Shown here: in pieces, positions 34,354 to 44,623 of the stretch | How positions within the stretch are numbered: position 1 is the first letter of the stretch | Layout: each line of letters opens with the position of its first letter | Source of the DNA: SCQX01 sp035720945 | Lineage (GTDB): Bacteria; Pseudomonadota; Gammaproteobacteria; Burkholderiales; Burkholderiaceae_B | NCBI GenBank assembly: GCA_035720945.1 | Contig: DASTNK010000012.1 | Location: forward strand, 1-57,269 | Length of the DNA stretch: 57,269 bases | Direction: 5' to 3' | Program-made: the position numbers and the translations under genes | The notes under the pieces: generated by a model | The model's database searches: none | What the model saw: only the letters and a program-made list of their open reading frames with translations | What the model was told of the DNA's origin: nothing

Positions 34354-34997
34354 CGGATGATGGTGTGGGTTTTCTCGAGCCTGCGGAAGAAAACGCTGGT
34401 GGGGACGGTCAGCACCAGATAGCAGACAGCGGCCGCCAGGAACAGGGGGATGGGTTGGGCGAACTTGGAAATGAGCGTCGTGGCGGTGCCGGTGATCTCC
34501 ATGACGGAAATCGTGTACGCGATCGAGGTGTCCTTGATGAGATCGACAGACAGGTTGCCGAGTGTCGGGATCACCGACCGCACGGCCTGGGGCAGCACGA
34601 CGAACCGCAGCACCTCGAGTTGCGTGAGGCCGATCGCCCTAGCCGCCTCGATATGCCCCACCGCGACCGAGTTCACCCCTGATCGAACGGCCTCCGCCAC
34701 ATAGGACGCCATGTACATCGACAGGCCCACCGACGCCGACACGAACGGCGACAGCGAAATACCCATGTCGGGCAGCGCGAAGAAGATGATCACGAATATG
34801 ACGGGGATGGGCGTGCTTCTCAGGACCTCGATATAGAACGTGGCCAGTTTCTGCAGGGCGCCAACGGGGCTGACGCGCATGACGCCGACGATCAACCCCA
34901 GGATGCCAGCCCCGACAATACACACGGCAGAGAGTTCCAGCGTGATGAGGATGCCATGCAGAATGGCATCCAGATTACCGATGATGACGTTAGTCAC
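34350..34997 (-). CDS. Amino acid ABC transporter permease
   Basis: A 215-residue permease, the partner of the preceding entry. Family core: FYIEVLRSTPIPVIFVIIFF, YMASYVAEAVRSGVNSVAVGHIEAARAIGLTQLEVLRF, and LGNLSVDLIKDTSIAYTISV. It overlaps the receptor gene by 8 bases and the second permease by 4, so receptor and both permeases are tightly coupled. Confidence 0.94.
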   Translation of the reverse strand: MTNVIIGNLDAILHGILITLELSAVCIVGAGILGLIVGVMRVSPVGALQKLATFYIEVLRSTPIPVIFVIIFFALPDMGISLSPFVSASVGLSMYMASYVAEAVRSGVNSVAVGHIEAARAIGLTQLEVLRFVVLPQAVRSVIPTLGNLSVDLIKDTSIAYTISVMEITGTATTLISKFAQPIPLFLAAAVCYLVLTVPTSVFFRRLEKTHTIIR

Positions 34998-35904
34998 AAT
35001 AGTGCATGTCCGCGGCGGTCGGGGGCTCGGGGATGGTGCTGACCACCTTGCCGATGGTGTCGGCGAACGCCTTCTTCCACGAACCGTCCTGGAACGCCAC
35101 CAACAGCTCTTTGTTCACCCACTCGCAAAGATCCTTCGACGATTTCTTGACGCCGATGCCGTACGGCTGCTTTTCGCCGTTCGGATTCGCCACGAAGCGG
35201 AATTTGTGGGGCTCTTTCTTGAGGAAGCCGAAGATGATGACGTCATCCGTCGCATAGGTGTCGACGCGGCCTTGCTCCAATGCCTTGACGCACTGGGCGT
35301 TGGAGGTCAGGTGAATGATCTTCGCGTTGGGCGCCTTCTTGGAAAGAAGATTCGACTCAATGGAATTCGTCACGGCACAGACACTATGCCCGTTCAATGC
35401 CTGGTAGCCCGGTATGGAGTCACCCAGGCCCTTGTAGTCTTTGCGGACCATGATGGCCGGGGTGGACACATAGATGGGGCCCGCGAATGAAATCGCCTTC
35501 TCGCGCTCGGGCGTGATGGTGTAGGTGGAGCTGACTAGGTCAGCCCGGCCCTGCTGCACGATGGTTTCACGCGATGGCCCGGGCGCCTCGACGAATTCCA
35601 CATGGCCGTCGGCCCCGAACATGTCCCGGCCCAGTATCTTGGCGAGCTCGGGCTCGAAGCCCTCGACCGCGCCGGTAATGGGATTCTTCTGGCCGAAAGT
35701 GGGCACGTCGTACTTCACGCCCACGACCAGCTTGCCCCTGGCCTGGATCTTGGCCATGGTGGAGTCTTTCGGGAAGGTGGGCGCGGCCCCGGTGGAAGCA
35801 CCGTACGCCACACCCATGCCGATCAGGCCGCTGCACGATAGGGCAACCAGCACGGCGGACAGGCGCACGGCCCGGGACGGGCCGCGCCATAAGATGTGTT
35901 TCAT
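34990..35904 (-). CDS. Amino acid ABC transporter solute-binding protein
   Basis: A 304-residue periplasmic receptor of SBP family 3, GluB/GltI-like. A signal peptide ends near GMGVAYGAS (about residue 36). The core shows GKLVVGVKYDVPTFGQKNP, GFEPELAKILGR, and LVSSTYTITPEREKAISFAG, with four cysteines toward the C-terminal half. Start at 35904, preceded by AAGGAG; a longer frame to 35949 is not needed. The importer lies with kynurenine genes, so tryptophan, kynurenine or a related aromatic amino acid is the likely ligand. Confidence 0.93.
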   Translation of the reverse strand: MKHILWRGPSRAVRLSAVLVALSCSGLIGMGVAYGASTGAAPTFPKDSTMAKIQARGKLVVGVKYDVPTFGQKNPITGAVEGFEPELAKILGRDMFGADGHVEFVEAPGPSRETIVQQGRADLVSSTYTITPEREKAISFAGPIYVSTPAIMVRKDYKGLGDSIPGYQALNGHSVCAVTNSIESNLLSKKAPNAKIIHLTSNAQCVKALEQGRVDTYATDDVIIFGFLKKEPHKFRFVANPNGEKQPYGIGVKKSSKDLCEWVNKELLVAFQDGSWKKAFADTIGKVVSTIPEPPTAADMHYCD

Positions 35905-35954
35905 TTTCGAGTCTCCTTGTGATTGGTTTTTTAACTGCGTGCCACCCATGAATG

Positions 35955-36746
35955 CTATCCGTGGCGCTCGAATGAGGCAACCGGATAGGACATGATCTGA
36001 GACAGGAACCGCGCCGCGCGTTCGGTCTTGGGTTGCGTGAAGAATTGCGCAGGCGTTCCTTCCTCGACGATCCGGCCATCGACCATGAATACGATCCGAT
36101 CGGCGACTTCCCGTGCGAAATGGACCTCATGCGTGACCAGGATCATGGTCATGCCGTCGGCGGCAAGCGCTTTCATGATGTCCAGGATGCCTTGGACAAG
36201 TTCTGGATCGAGCGCGGAGGTGGGCTCGTCGAACAGCATCAGGCGCGGCCCCATCGCCAGGGCGCGGGCGATCGCGGCGCGCTGCTGCTGCCCACCCGAG
36301 AGGTTGGCCGGATACTTGTCCGCCAGCCCGTCTATCCCGGTTTTCGCCAGCAGGCGCAGCGCCAGCTCGGTCGCCTGGGCGGGTGTCTGCTTGCGCACCC
36401 GCACCGGCCCCAGGATGACGTTCTCCAGAACCGTCATGTGCGGGAAGAGGTTGAAGGACTGGAACACCATGCCGAGATCCGCTCGAAGCAGGGCTAGATC
36501 CTTCCCTTCCCGCGGAATCTCGGTGCCTTCGATGTGGATGGTGCCCTCATCGATATGCTCGAGGCGATTGATGCAGCGGCAGAGCGTGGACTTGCCGGAC
36601 CCGGACGGGCCCAGTATGGCGACGACCTCGCCACGGTAAACATCCAGATTGATATCGGTGAGCGCCGCCACGGCACCAAACCGCTTGGTCGCATGGCGCA
36701 CGCTCACGACAAGGGCGCGGTCATCGGCCGATGCCGGCGTGTCCAC
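35955..36746 (-). CDS. Amino acid ABC transporter ATP-binding protein
   Basis: A 263-residue ATPase of the GlnQ/HisP type. Walker A is GPSGSGKST, the Q-loop MVFQSFNLFPH, the signature LSGGQQQRAAIARALAM, and Walker B RLMLFDEPTSALDPE. The GTG at 36746 is the likely start because AAGGAGG lies 8 bases upstream; earlier frames run through the neighbouring TPM gene. It is the first transporter gene of the operon, 14 bases after the small TPM-domain gene and 50 bases before the receptor. Confidence 0.93.
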   Translation of the reverse strand: MDTPASADDRALVVSVRHATKRFGAVAALTDINLDVYRGEVVAILGPSGSGKSTLCRCINRLEHIDEGTIHIEGTEIPREGKDLALLRADLGMVFQSFNLFPHMTVLENVILGPVRVRKQTPAQATELALRLLAKTGIDGLADKYPANLSGGQQQRAAIARALAMGPRLMLFDEPTSALDPELVQGILDIMKALAADGMTMILVTHEVHFAREVADRIVFMVDGRIVEEGTPAQFFTQPKTERAARFLSQIMSYPVASFERHG

Positions 36747-36760
36747 CGAAGCGGCCTCCT

Positions 36761-37270
36761 TCACAATAGCACCGGCCTGTCGTCCAGCGCATTGATGCCG
36801 CCGCCCTGAACGCCAGGCAGGCGGGGGCAGTGCTCCGCCAGCTTCGCCTCGATGGCATCGATCGCGGCCAGCACCCCGTCGGTGTAGCGCCCGAACTGAA
36901 GGTCGGTGCGCAGGTTGGCGCACACCTGGGCCCATTGGTCATCGGGAACCGGAACGCCGCGATCGGCCACCAGCTCGATGCTGTGCCGGTCCAGCGCCAT
37001 GTAAAGCAGGACACCGGAATTGCCGGGTGTATCCCACACGCGCAGGCGACCGAACACCTCCAGGGCGCGCAACCGCGTGTCGCGCTCATGCCCCGGCGAC
37101 ACCGCCTCGATGGCCAGCATCAACTCCCCGGGATGCGCCCGCTCGCCCTCGGCGATGCGCCGGGCCACTTCATCAAGAAAGGGCTTCGTGAAATGTTTGC
37201 GCCGCAGCCAATGGCCTTCCACGAAGGCCCAACCGGTCCATTCCTTCCACTTGCCGCCATCATGCCGCAC
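36761..37270 (-). CDS. Small TPM-domain protein
   Basis: A 169-residue protein with a TPM (TLP18.3/Psb32/MOLO-1) domain spanning most of its length: ELMLAIEAVSPGHERDTRLRALEVFGRLRVWDTPGNSGVLLYMALDRHSIELVADRGVPVP is its core in outline, listed here as the segment at about residues 48-108. GTG start at 37270 with CAGGAG 7 bases upstream. No signal peptide, unlike the larger TPM protein encoded upstream. It is the third gene of a lemA-type group, and a long inverted repeat lies just before it. Confidence 0.85.
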   Translation of the reverse strand: MRHDGGKWKEWTGWAFVEGHWLRRKHFTKPFLDEVARRIAEGERAHPGELMLAIEAVSPGHERDTRLRALEVFGRLRVWDTPGNSGVLLYMALDRHSIELVADRGVPVPDDQWAQVCANLRTDLQFGRYTDGVLAAIDAIEAKLAEHCPRLPGVQGGGINALDDRPVLL

Positions 37271-37291
37271 GCCAGTTCTCCTGTATGCCGG

Positions 37292-37345
37292 CTAGCGTAG
37301 CGTTTGACGCTATCTGGAACATAAAAACGTCAAACACTGCGCTAG
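37292..37345. repeat. 18-bp imperfect inverted repeat between two TPM genes
   Basis: Arms 37292-37309 and 37328-37345 match at 16 of 18 positions and are separated by 18 bases. The inner ten bases GCGTTTGACG-type sequence is nearly perfect. It lies within the 154-base gap upstream of the small TPM gene. No T run follows on the minus strand, so an operator or processing hairpin is as likely as a terminator. Confidence 0.6.
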
Positions 37346-37424
37346 ACCCCGGCGTTGTTTCCCGCTTTGGGTCTCATGCCCCCACCGCACGGGCGGATGA
37401 CTGCCTTCGGCACCGCCATGCCCT

Positions 37425-38318
37425 TCACCAGCCGCCCGAAGCCCCGCCCCCGCCGCTGCCTCCGCCGCCGCCACCGAAACCGCCTCCACCACCCAGGCCC
37501 CCACCGCCGCCAAAACCGCCCCCCATTCCACCCCCCCAGCCGCCGACGATGCCGCCCAGCATGGCGCCATTGCGCGAGGCCCGCAATGAATTTCGACGTC
37601 CACCGGCACGCGCCGCCCGCCCCGCCAGGGCCAGCACAAAGCCGACCATCGCGCCCAGGCAGGCCAGGAACACACTGCCAAACATGAAAAAGACAAACAA
37701 GGCCGCCGCGAACGCCGCACCCGCCGGGGGCAGGACGAACGCCATGAACACCAGCGGCAACAACATGGGCAAGGGCGCGGAGCCGGTATCCTGCCGCGCG
37801 GTCTGTTTCACCGGCGGCAAGGTTTCGCCATTGACCAGTTTCACCAGGCTGTCGACGCCCGCGCTCACCCCTTGGTCGAAATCTCCCTTGCGGAATGCCG
37901 GAGCCACCTGTTCACGGATGATGCGCCCGGCCAGGATGTCGGGCACCGCCCCCTCCAGGCCGTATCCCACCTCGATGCGCATCGTGTGGTCCTTCTTGGC
38001 GATGACAAACAAGATGCCGTCATCGACATTCTTGCGGCCCAGCTTCCATTGGTCGAAAACCCGTCTGGCGTAATGTTCGATGGTGTCGCCGTCGGTGGAC
38101 GGCACCATCAACACCGCGATCTGAGCCCCTTTTTTCTTTTCAAGCCCGGCCAGCGTGGCCGTCAGGCGGGTGACCGTATCGGCGCTCAGCGTGTGGGTGA
38201 GGTCGGTGACACGTTGCGTCAGGACCGGCACTTTCGCTTCGTCCGCCCGCGCAACCTGGGCGAACGACGCCAACAGCGCCAGGCACAGTGCCATGCAGGC
38301 CAACCATCCGCGGCGCAT
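37425..38318 (-). CDS. TPM-domain membrane protein (YgcG family)
   Basis: A 297-residue exported protein. A signal peptide (MRRGWLACMALCLALLASF, cleaved near ARA at 26) is followed by a TPM domain with TLAGLEKKKGAQIAVLMVPS, ARRVFDQWKLGRKNVDDGILFVIAKKDHTMRIEVGYGLEGAVPD as its hallmark region at about 57-140. Two or three membrane helices follow (about 195-250), then an extreme Gly-rich tail ending the protein. Start at 38318, one base after the lemA stop, so translation is coupled to lemA. The pairing lemA-ygcG is common; the function is thought to concern the envelope. Confidence 0.92.
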   Translation of the reverse strand: MRRGWLACMALCLALLASFAQVARADEAKVPVLTQRVTDLTHTLSADTVTRLTATLAGLEKKKGAQIAVLMVPSTDGDTIEHYARRVFDQWKLGRKNVDDGILFVIAKKDHTMRIEVGYGLEGAVPDILAGRIIREQVAPAFRKGDFDQGVSAGVDSLVKLVNGETLPPVKQTARQDTGSAPLPMLLPLVFMAFVLPPAGAAFAAALFVFFMFGSVFLACLGAMVGFVLALAGRAARAGGRRNSLRASRNGAMLGGIVGGWGGGMGGGFGGGGGLGGGGGFGGGGGGSGGGGASGGW

Positions 38319-38319
38319 G

Positions 38320-38949
38320 TTATTTGGCCCCGGCGCCCGCCGCGCCCGGAATGTCGAACTTGACCTCGGGATCGCGCATGAGCTTGTCCTGCTGATCGAC
38401 GCCATAGTTCTCCATCGTGTGGTAACCAAACAGCTTCGCCGTGACCAATGTTGGAAACTGACGGATTGCCAGGTTGTACGCCTGCACCGCTTTCACGTAG
38501 CGCCCGCGTTCGGTGGCGATGCGGTTCTCGGTGCCTTCCAGTTGCGTCATGAGGTCGCGGAACAGGCCGTCGCTCTTGAGCTGGGGGTAGTTTTCAGACA
38601 CGGCCAACAGGCGCGACAGCGCCGAAGACAATTGCCCCTGCGCCGCCTCGAATTTCTTCATCAGGGCGGGGTTGTCCAGGTCTTTGGCACTGATCTGGAT
38701 ACTGCCCACACGCGACCGCGCGTCGGTGACTTGTTCCAGGACGGTGCGCTCGTTGACCATATAGGCATTGACCGCGCTGACCAGCTTGGGCACAAGCTCG
38801 GCACGGCGCTGATACTGGTTCAGCGTTTGCGACCAGGACGCCTTGACCTGTTCGTCCAACCGTTGAATGTCGTTGTAGCCGCAGCCAGAGAGCATCAAGG
38901 TCAGGCAGGGTAGAAGCAGGAACAGCAGGAAACGTTTCATGGGTTTCAT
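38320..38949 (-). CDS. lemA: LemA family lipoprotein
   Basis: A 209-residue LemA protein. A lipoprotein signal ends with LMLSGC, so Cys23 would be lipidated. The helical LemA body follows: RLDEQVKASWSQTLNQYQRR, ELVPKLVSAVNAY, EKF-like MKKFEAAQGQLSSALSRLLAVSENYPQLKS, and IATERGRYVKAVQAYNLAI. Start at 38949; ATG 38940 is the alternative, and the open frame to 39024 is rejected as it precedes the lipoprotein signal. First gene of the LemA/TPM group. Confidence 0.92.
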   Translation of the reverse strand: MKPMKRFLLFLLLPCLTLMLSGCGYNDIQRLDEQVKASWSQTLNQYQRRAELVPKLVSAVNAYMVNERTVLEQVTDARSRVGSIQISAKDLDNPALMKKFEAAQGQLSSALSRLLAVSENYPQLKSDGLFRDLMTQLEGTENRIATERGRYVKAVQAYNLAIRQFPTLVTAKLFGYHTMENYGVDQQDKLMRDPEVKFDIPGAAGAGAK

Positions 38950-39380
38950 GGGCCACCGGATTTTCTGAAAATTGGAACCGGCGCGATGCGCCGTGCCTGG
39001 CGACGATTTCGACTTGTTTTTCATTCAACGAACTTACTTGTGAGACACAACACGGGCTTCGCGAAACAATTTTCGCACAGAACACACACCGCTCCGCAAC
39101 AGAATTCCCTGGTTCAGCACACTGTCCGGCTGCCTCGGCCACCCGACTTCGGACCCATGCACCAACCGCGCGGCACACACCTCCGCGGTTCCCGCGCAAC
39201 AGCCCACCGTCCGCTCAGCCAACTCTCCCCACAACTGGGTTACAATCGCCTGCTGTGCATTCTGCCAGTCAATGCACCGACCTGTTGGCGCTCCGCCTGC
39301 TTGTTTCCCCTCTATTTCCTGTTCGTCTGCCTAGATTGGTCTCTCTCGACTCGAGCGATAGGCTGTCGCTGGAGTTTTCA
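38950..39380. other. Divergent intergenic region, lemA / rhlE
   Basis: This 431-base gap carries the promoters of lemA (leftward) and rhlE (rightward). A good -10-like TACAAT lies at 39241-39246, which would give the helicase mRNA a leader of about 130 bases; no matching -35 was found. No supported gene was seen. Confidence 0.5.
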
Positions 39381-40898
<1,518 letters not shown>

Positions 40899-40928
40899 CC
40901 CTCCCTTCCACCACGAGGCCGGCCCATC

Positions 40929-41558
40929 ATGACCCTCTCCACCTGGTTGGCGTTCTTCGCGGCATCCTGGGCCATTTCGTTCTCGCCGGGCCCGGGCGCC
41001 ATCTCCGCCATGGCCTCCGGCCTGAAACACGGCTTTCGGCGCGGCTACTGGACCACCATCGGCCTGATCCTGGGCATCATCTGCCAGGTCATCGTCGTGG
41101 GTGTGGGCCTGGGCGCCCTGATCGCGGCGTCCGAGAGCGTGTTTTCCGTGGTGAAATGGCTGGGCGTCGCCTACCTGATCTACCTGGGCTGGAAACAGTT
41201 CCGCACCGACGCTTCTCCTGTCGCGGTGGAATCCAACCGGGCGTCGCACTTCAGCATCCGCGAGCTGGTCACCCACGGCTGGCTGGTGAACATCACCAAC
41301 CCGAAGGGCACGGTGTTCCTGTTGGCGGTGGTGCCACAATTCCTGGACTTGTCGCATCCTCTCGCGGCCCAATACCTGGCGATCGGCGCGACCTTGTGCT
41401 TCACCGACCTGTTCGCCATGGGGTTCTACACGGCACTGTCGTCACGCCTGCTCAAGGTGCTGCGCAACCCCCGACACATTCGCTGGATGAACCGGACCTT
41501 TGGTGCGCTCTTCATCCTGGCCGGCACGGTGCTGGCCTCTTTCAGCCATCATCGTTGA
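40929..41558 (+). CDS. LysE/RhtB family amino acid exporter
   Basis: A 209-residue membrane protein with about six hydrophobic segments. Family marks: FAASWAISFSPGPGAISAMASGLKHG near the N-terminus (the PGP motif region), VKWLGVAYLIYLGWKQF, and LVNITNPKGTVFLLAVVPQF. Such proteins export amino acids or homoserine lactone-like compounds. It follows rhlE by 30 bases, but functional linkage is not evident. Confidence 0.92.
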   Translation: MTLSTWLAFFAASWAISFSPGPGAISAMASGLKHGFRRGYWTTIGLILGIICQVIVVGVGLGALIAASESVFSVVKWLGVAYLIYLGWKQFRTDASPVAVESNRASHFSIRELVTHGWLVNITNPKGTVFLLAVVPQFLDLSHPLAAQYLAIGATLCFTDLFAMGFYTALSSRLLKVLRNPRHIRWMNRTFGALFILAGTVLASFSHHR

Positions 41559-41605
41559 CCGGTCCGGCCGCGCCGGCGCGCCGGCCCCCGTTACAAATCC
41601 GCCCC

Positions 41606-43222
41606 ATGAGCCTTACGCACGAAGTCGAACGGCGACGCACATTCGCCATCATTTCCCACCCGGACGCCGGCAAGACCACCCTGACCGAAAAGCTGCTGCT
41701 GTTCGCGGGCGCGATCCAGATCGCGGGCAGCGTCAAAGCCCGGAAAGCCAGCCGCCACGCCTCCTCCGACTGGATGGAAATCGAAAAGCAGCGCGGCATC
41801 TCGGTGGCCTCGTCGGTCATGCAGATGGAGTACCGCGACTGCGTGATCAACCTGCTCGACACCCCGGGGCACCAGGATTTCTCCGAAGACACGTACCGGG
41901 TGCTCACGGCGGTCGACGCGGCGCTGATGGTGATCGATGCCGCCAACGGTGTCGAGCCACAGACCATCCGTCTGCTGCAAGTCTGCCGCGCCCGCAACAC
42001 CCCCATCATCACCTTCGTGAACAAGCTCGACCGCGAGGTGCGCGAGCCGCTGGACCTGCTCTCGGAAATCGAATCGCATCTCGGCATGGACGCGGTGCCA
42101 TTCTCGTGGCCGGTCGGCATGGGCCGCACCTTCGGCGGCGTGTTCGACATCGGTCATGACCGCATGCGCGTGTTCCGCGCCGGGCACGACCGCCGGGACG
42201 ACCACAACGAGTTCATCGAGGGGTTGGACAACCCCGAGGCCGCGCAACGTTTCGGCGACGCCTTCTCACGGGCGCGCGACGACATCGGCCTGCTGCAGGC
42301 CGCCGCCCCCGTCTTCGACCAGCAGGCATTTCTCGACGGTCGCCAGACGCCGGTGTTCTTCGGCTCGGCCATCAACAATTTCGGGGTGCAAGAGGTGCTG
42401 GACGCGTTGGTCGATCTGGCCCCCAGGCCGGGCCCGCGCCAGGCGCTGGAACGTGAGGTGCGCCCCGAAGAACCCAAATTCAGCGGCGTGGTGTTCAAGG
42501 TGCAGGCCAACATGGATCCCGCGCACCGCGACCGCGTCGCGTTCGTGCGCGTCAGCTCGGGCAGGTTCGAACGCGGCATGCGGCTGATGGTGGCCCGCAA
42601 TGGCAAGGAAATCCGGCCGAACAACGTCGTGTCGTTCCTGTCGCAGCGCCGCGAACTGCTGGATGAGGCCTACGCCGGCGACATCATCGGCATTCCCAAC
42701 CACGGCATCCTGCAATTGGGCGATGCCCTAACGGAAGGCGAAAGCCTGCATTTCACGGGCCTGCCGTTCTTCGCGCCAGAACTCTTCAGGAGTGTGGAGG
42801 TCAAAGATCCTCTACGCACCAAACAACTGCGCACCGGCCTGACACAGCTCGGCGAGGAAGGCGCCATCCAGGTCTTCCGCCCGGAAATCACGGGAGGCGC
42901 GCTGTTGCTGGGTGCGGTCGGCCAGTTGCAGTTCGAGGTGGTCGCCCATCGCCTGCTGACCGAATACAAGGTGGATGCGCGCCTGGCGCCATCGCGTTAC
43001 ACAATGGCACGATGGATTACATCGAAAGATCCCAAAGCCATGCGTAAATTCACCCAGGCCAACGCGGCCAACATCGCGTACGACGTGGTCGACGCCGTGG
43101 CCTTCCTGGCCAGCTCGCCCGCGCAGTTGCGCGTGGCCCAGGAACTCTACCCCGACATTGAGTTCCACGCGATGCGCGAACATGGCGGCCACGTTTTCAG
43201 CCAGGGCACCGCGGCGGGCTGA
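41606..43222 (+). CDS. prfC: Peptide chain release factor 3
   Basis: A 538-residue translational GTPase that recycles release factors 1 and 2 from the ribosome. G motifs: SHPDAGKTT (G1), DTPGHQDF (G3), NKLDR (G4). RF3-specific segments include ASSDWMEIEKQRGISVASSV and PFSWPVGMG. The ATG at 41606 gives the standard MSLTHEVERRRTFAI opening; the frame is open to 41156 inside the exporter gene, but that region codes for the exporter in another frame. Confidence 0.97.
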   Translation: MSLTHEVERRRTFAIISHPDAGKTTLTEKLLLFAGAIQIAGSVKARKASRHASSDWMEIEKQRGISVASSVMQMEYRDCVINLLDTPGHQDFSEDTYRVLTAVDAALMVIDAANGVEPQTIRLLQVCRARNTPIITFVNKLDREVREPLDLLSEIESHLGMDAVPFSWPVGMGRTFGGVFDIGHDRMRVFRAGHDRRDDHNEFIEGLDNPEAAQRFGDAFSRARDDIGLLQAAAPVFDQQAFLDGRQTPVFFGSAINNFGVQEVLDALVDLAPRPGPRQALEREVRPEEPKFSGVVFKVQANMDPAHRDRVAFVRVSSGRFERGMRLMVARNGKEIRPNNVVSFLSQRRELLDEAYAGDIIGIPNHGILQLGDALTEGESLHFTGLPFFAPELFRSVEVKDPLRTKQLRTGLTQLGEEGAIQVFRPEITGGALLLGAVGQLQFEVVAHRLLTEYKVDARLAPSRYTMARWITSKDPKAMRKFTQANAANIAYDVVDAVAFLASSPAQLRVAQELYPDIEFHAMREHGGHVFSQGTAAG

Positions 43223-43320
43223 GACGGCGTGGCGTCCGACTCGTTCTATACTATGAATCCGTTTTTGCCAACGATCGCCGCGCCCGCCCTTCGTGGCGGC
43301 GCCCCGAACCGAGGACCTGT

Positions 43321-43971
43321 ATGTCTTGGCGTTTTATTATCGCAGTGCTGTTGATTGCCGCGGGCGCATCCGCCTGGGGCGGCCTGCGGCTGGGCAACTG
43401 GCTCATCGCCCACGGCCCGGAGAAGGCAATCCTCCATAACGAACCGGCCATGCCCAAGGTTCCGGTCCTGGACGCCAATGGGCACGCGTATTCGGCGCAG
43501 CCGCCGCAGCCCCTGGCTGACGGGCAACTGGGTTATCAACAGCCCATCCCCCCTGTCGACTGGCACGTCCAACAAGCCGACGCGGCCACCGCGCAGCCGA
43601 ACCTGAACATCGCCATGGCCACCACCACCATCACCATGGACCAGGCCAAGCTCATCGCCGCGGGTGGTGGCAGCACCCAGGGCGCCAACCTGTCGGGCAT
43701 CGCCGATGTCAGCGGCCTGGTGGGCGGCAAGCCGGCCAAGGCGCCGCTGCAACCCGTGGACGTGCCCCCGCCCCCGCCGCCGCCCGATCAAATGCCCACC
43801 CCCAATACCAACCGGAACTGGCAGGCCCGGTTCCACAAGGCGCTGGAAATCTGCAGCAAGCAGGGCTTCTTCGACCGCCCCAGCTGCGCCTGGGCGGCCC
43901 GCAACCAATATTGCGAGCCCAACCACGCCTGGGGCAAGGTGCGCGACTGCCCCGCCAAGAAAGAGTTCTGA
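43321..43971 (+). CDS. Hypothetical membrane-anchored protein with four-cysteine C-terminus
   Basis: A 216-residue protein of unknown function. A single N-terminal hydrophobic segment (4-20) could be a signal anchor, putting the rest in the periplasm. A proline- and alanine-rich linker follows, with a run of Pro at about 149-155. The last 50 residues form a compact module with Cys178, Cys189, Cys198 and Cys210 and conserved-looking aromatic residues (FFDRPSCAWAARNQYCEP). Two disulfides are plausible, and dsbA is encoded nearby in the window. It follows prfC by 98 bases. Confidence 0.75.
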   Translation: MSWRFIIAVLLIAAGASAWGGLRLGNWLIAHGPEKAILHNEPAMPKVPVLDANGHAYSAQPPQPLADGQLGYQQPIPPVDWHVQQADAATAQPNLNIAMATTTITMDQAKLIAAGGGSTQGANLSGIADVSGLVGGKPAKAPLQPVDVPPPPPPPDQMPTPNTNRNWQARFHKALEICSKQGFFDRPSCAWAARNQYCEPNHAWGKVRDCPAKKEF

Positions 43972-44077
43972 TCGGAACGCGGCACCGCCAACCCAGGACA
44001 TCAACGGCGGAGCAAAGCCCCCCGGGCCGGCCCCCCCCGGCAGGGGAGCCCAAGCAGACACCCCTTTGAAACACACG

Positions 44078-44096
44078 CGCCCCGGTCAACGGGGCG
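44078..44096. terminator. Hairpin between converging genes
   Basis: CGCCCCG (44078-44084) and CGGGGCG (44090-44096) enclose GTCAA, in the gap between the four-cysteine gene and bfr, which converge. It can serve both strands as a hairpin, but lacks a T run. Confidence 0.4.
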
Positions 44097-44143
44097 TCGT
44101 GATTCAGGCAGCGGCGAACCGCCAGACATGCGGCATCGACCGA

Positions 44144-44623
44144 CTACTCGGCGCCCTCGCCAATCTGCGTCTGCAGGTAATTCTGCTCACCCACCTTGCC
44201 CACCAGTTCGATCTGCGTCTCGAGCCAGTCGATGTGCTCTTCGGTGTCGTTCAGAATGTCCTGGAACAGATCGCGCGACACATAATCGTGAACCGACTCG
44301 CAATACGCCATGCCTTGCTTGACCGTGTCCTGCGCGGCGGACTCGAGCTTCAGGTCGCAGGCCAGGATTTCGGGTACGTTCTCGCCAATCATCAGCTTGT
44401 GCAGATCCTGCAGATTCGGCAGGCCATCGAGCATGAGGATGCGCTGGATCAGCCGGTCGGCGTGCTTCATCTCGCCAATCGACTCTTCATGTTCGTGCTT
44501 GCCCATGCGGTCGAACCCCCAATGGTTCAGCATGCGCGCATGCAGGAAATACTGGTTGATGGCCGAGAGTTCGTTCTTGAGCTGCTTGTTCAGGTGCTGG
44601 ATGACGGTTTTGTCGCCTTTCAT
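44144..44623 (-). CDS. bfr: Bacterioferritin
   Basis: A 159-residue iron-storage protein that forms a 24-mer shell with heme at dimer interfaces. The ferroxidase ligands fit: E18 (KNELSAINQYF), and E/H in GEMKHADRLIQRILMLDG, where the Met of EMKHAD is the heme ligand. Start at 44623 (MKGDKTVIQHLN), which matches the family; an in-frame ATG four codons earlier is rejected. It lies downstream of bfd on the same strand, but 524 bases apart. Confidence 0.96.
   Translation of the reverse strand: MKGDKTVIQHLNKQLKNELSAINQYFLHARMLNHWGFDRMGKHEHEESIGEMKHADRLIQRILMLDGLPNLQDLHKLMIGENVPEILACDLKLESAAQDTVKQGMAYCESVHDYVSRDLFQDILNDTEEHIDWLETQIELVGKVGEQNYLQTQIGEGAE

Noticed and set aside
37425..37560. Gly-codon-rich tract considered as a DNA repeat element
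   Set aside because: It is the coding sequence of the Gly-rich tail normal in TPM/YgcG proteins.
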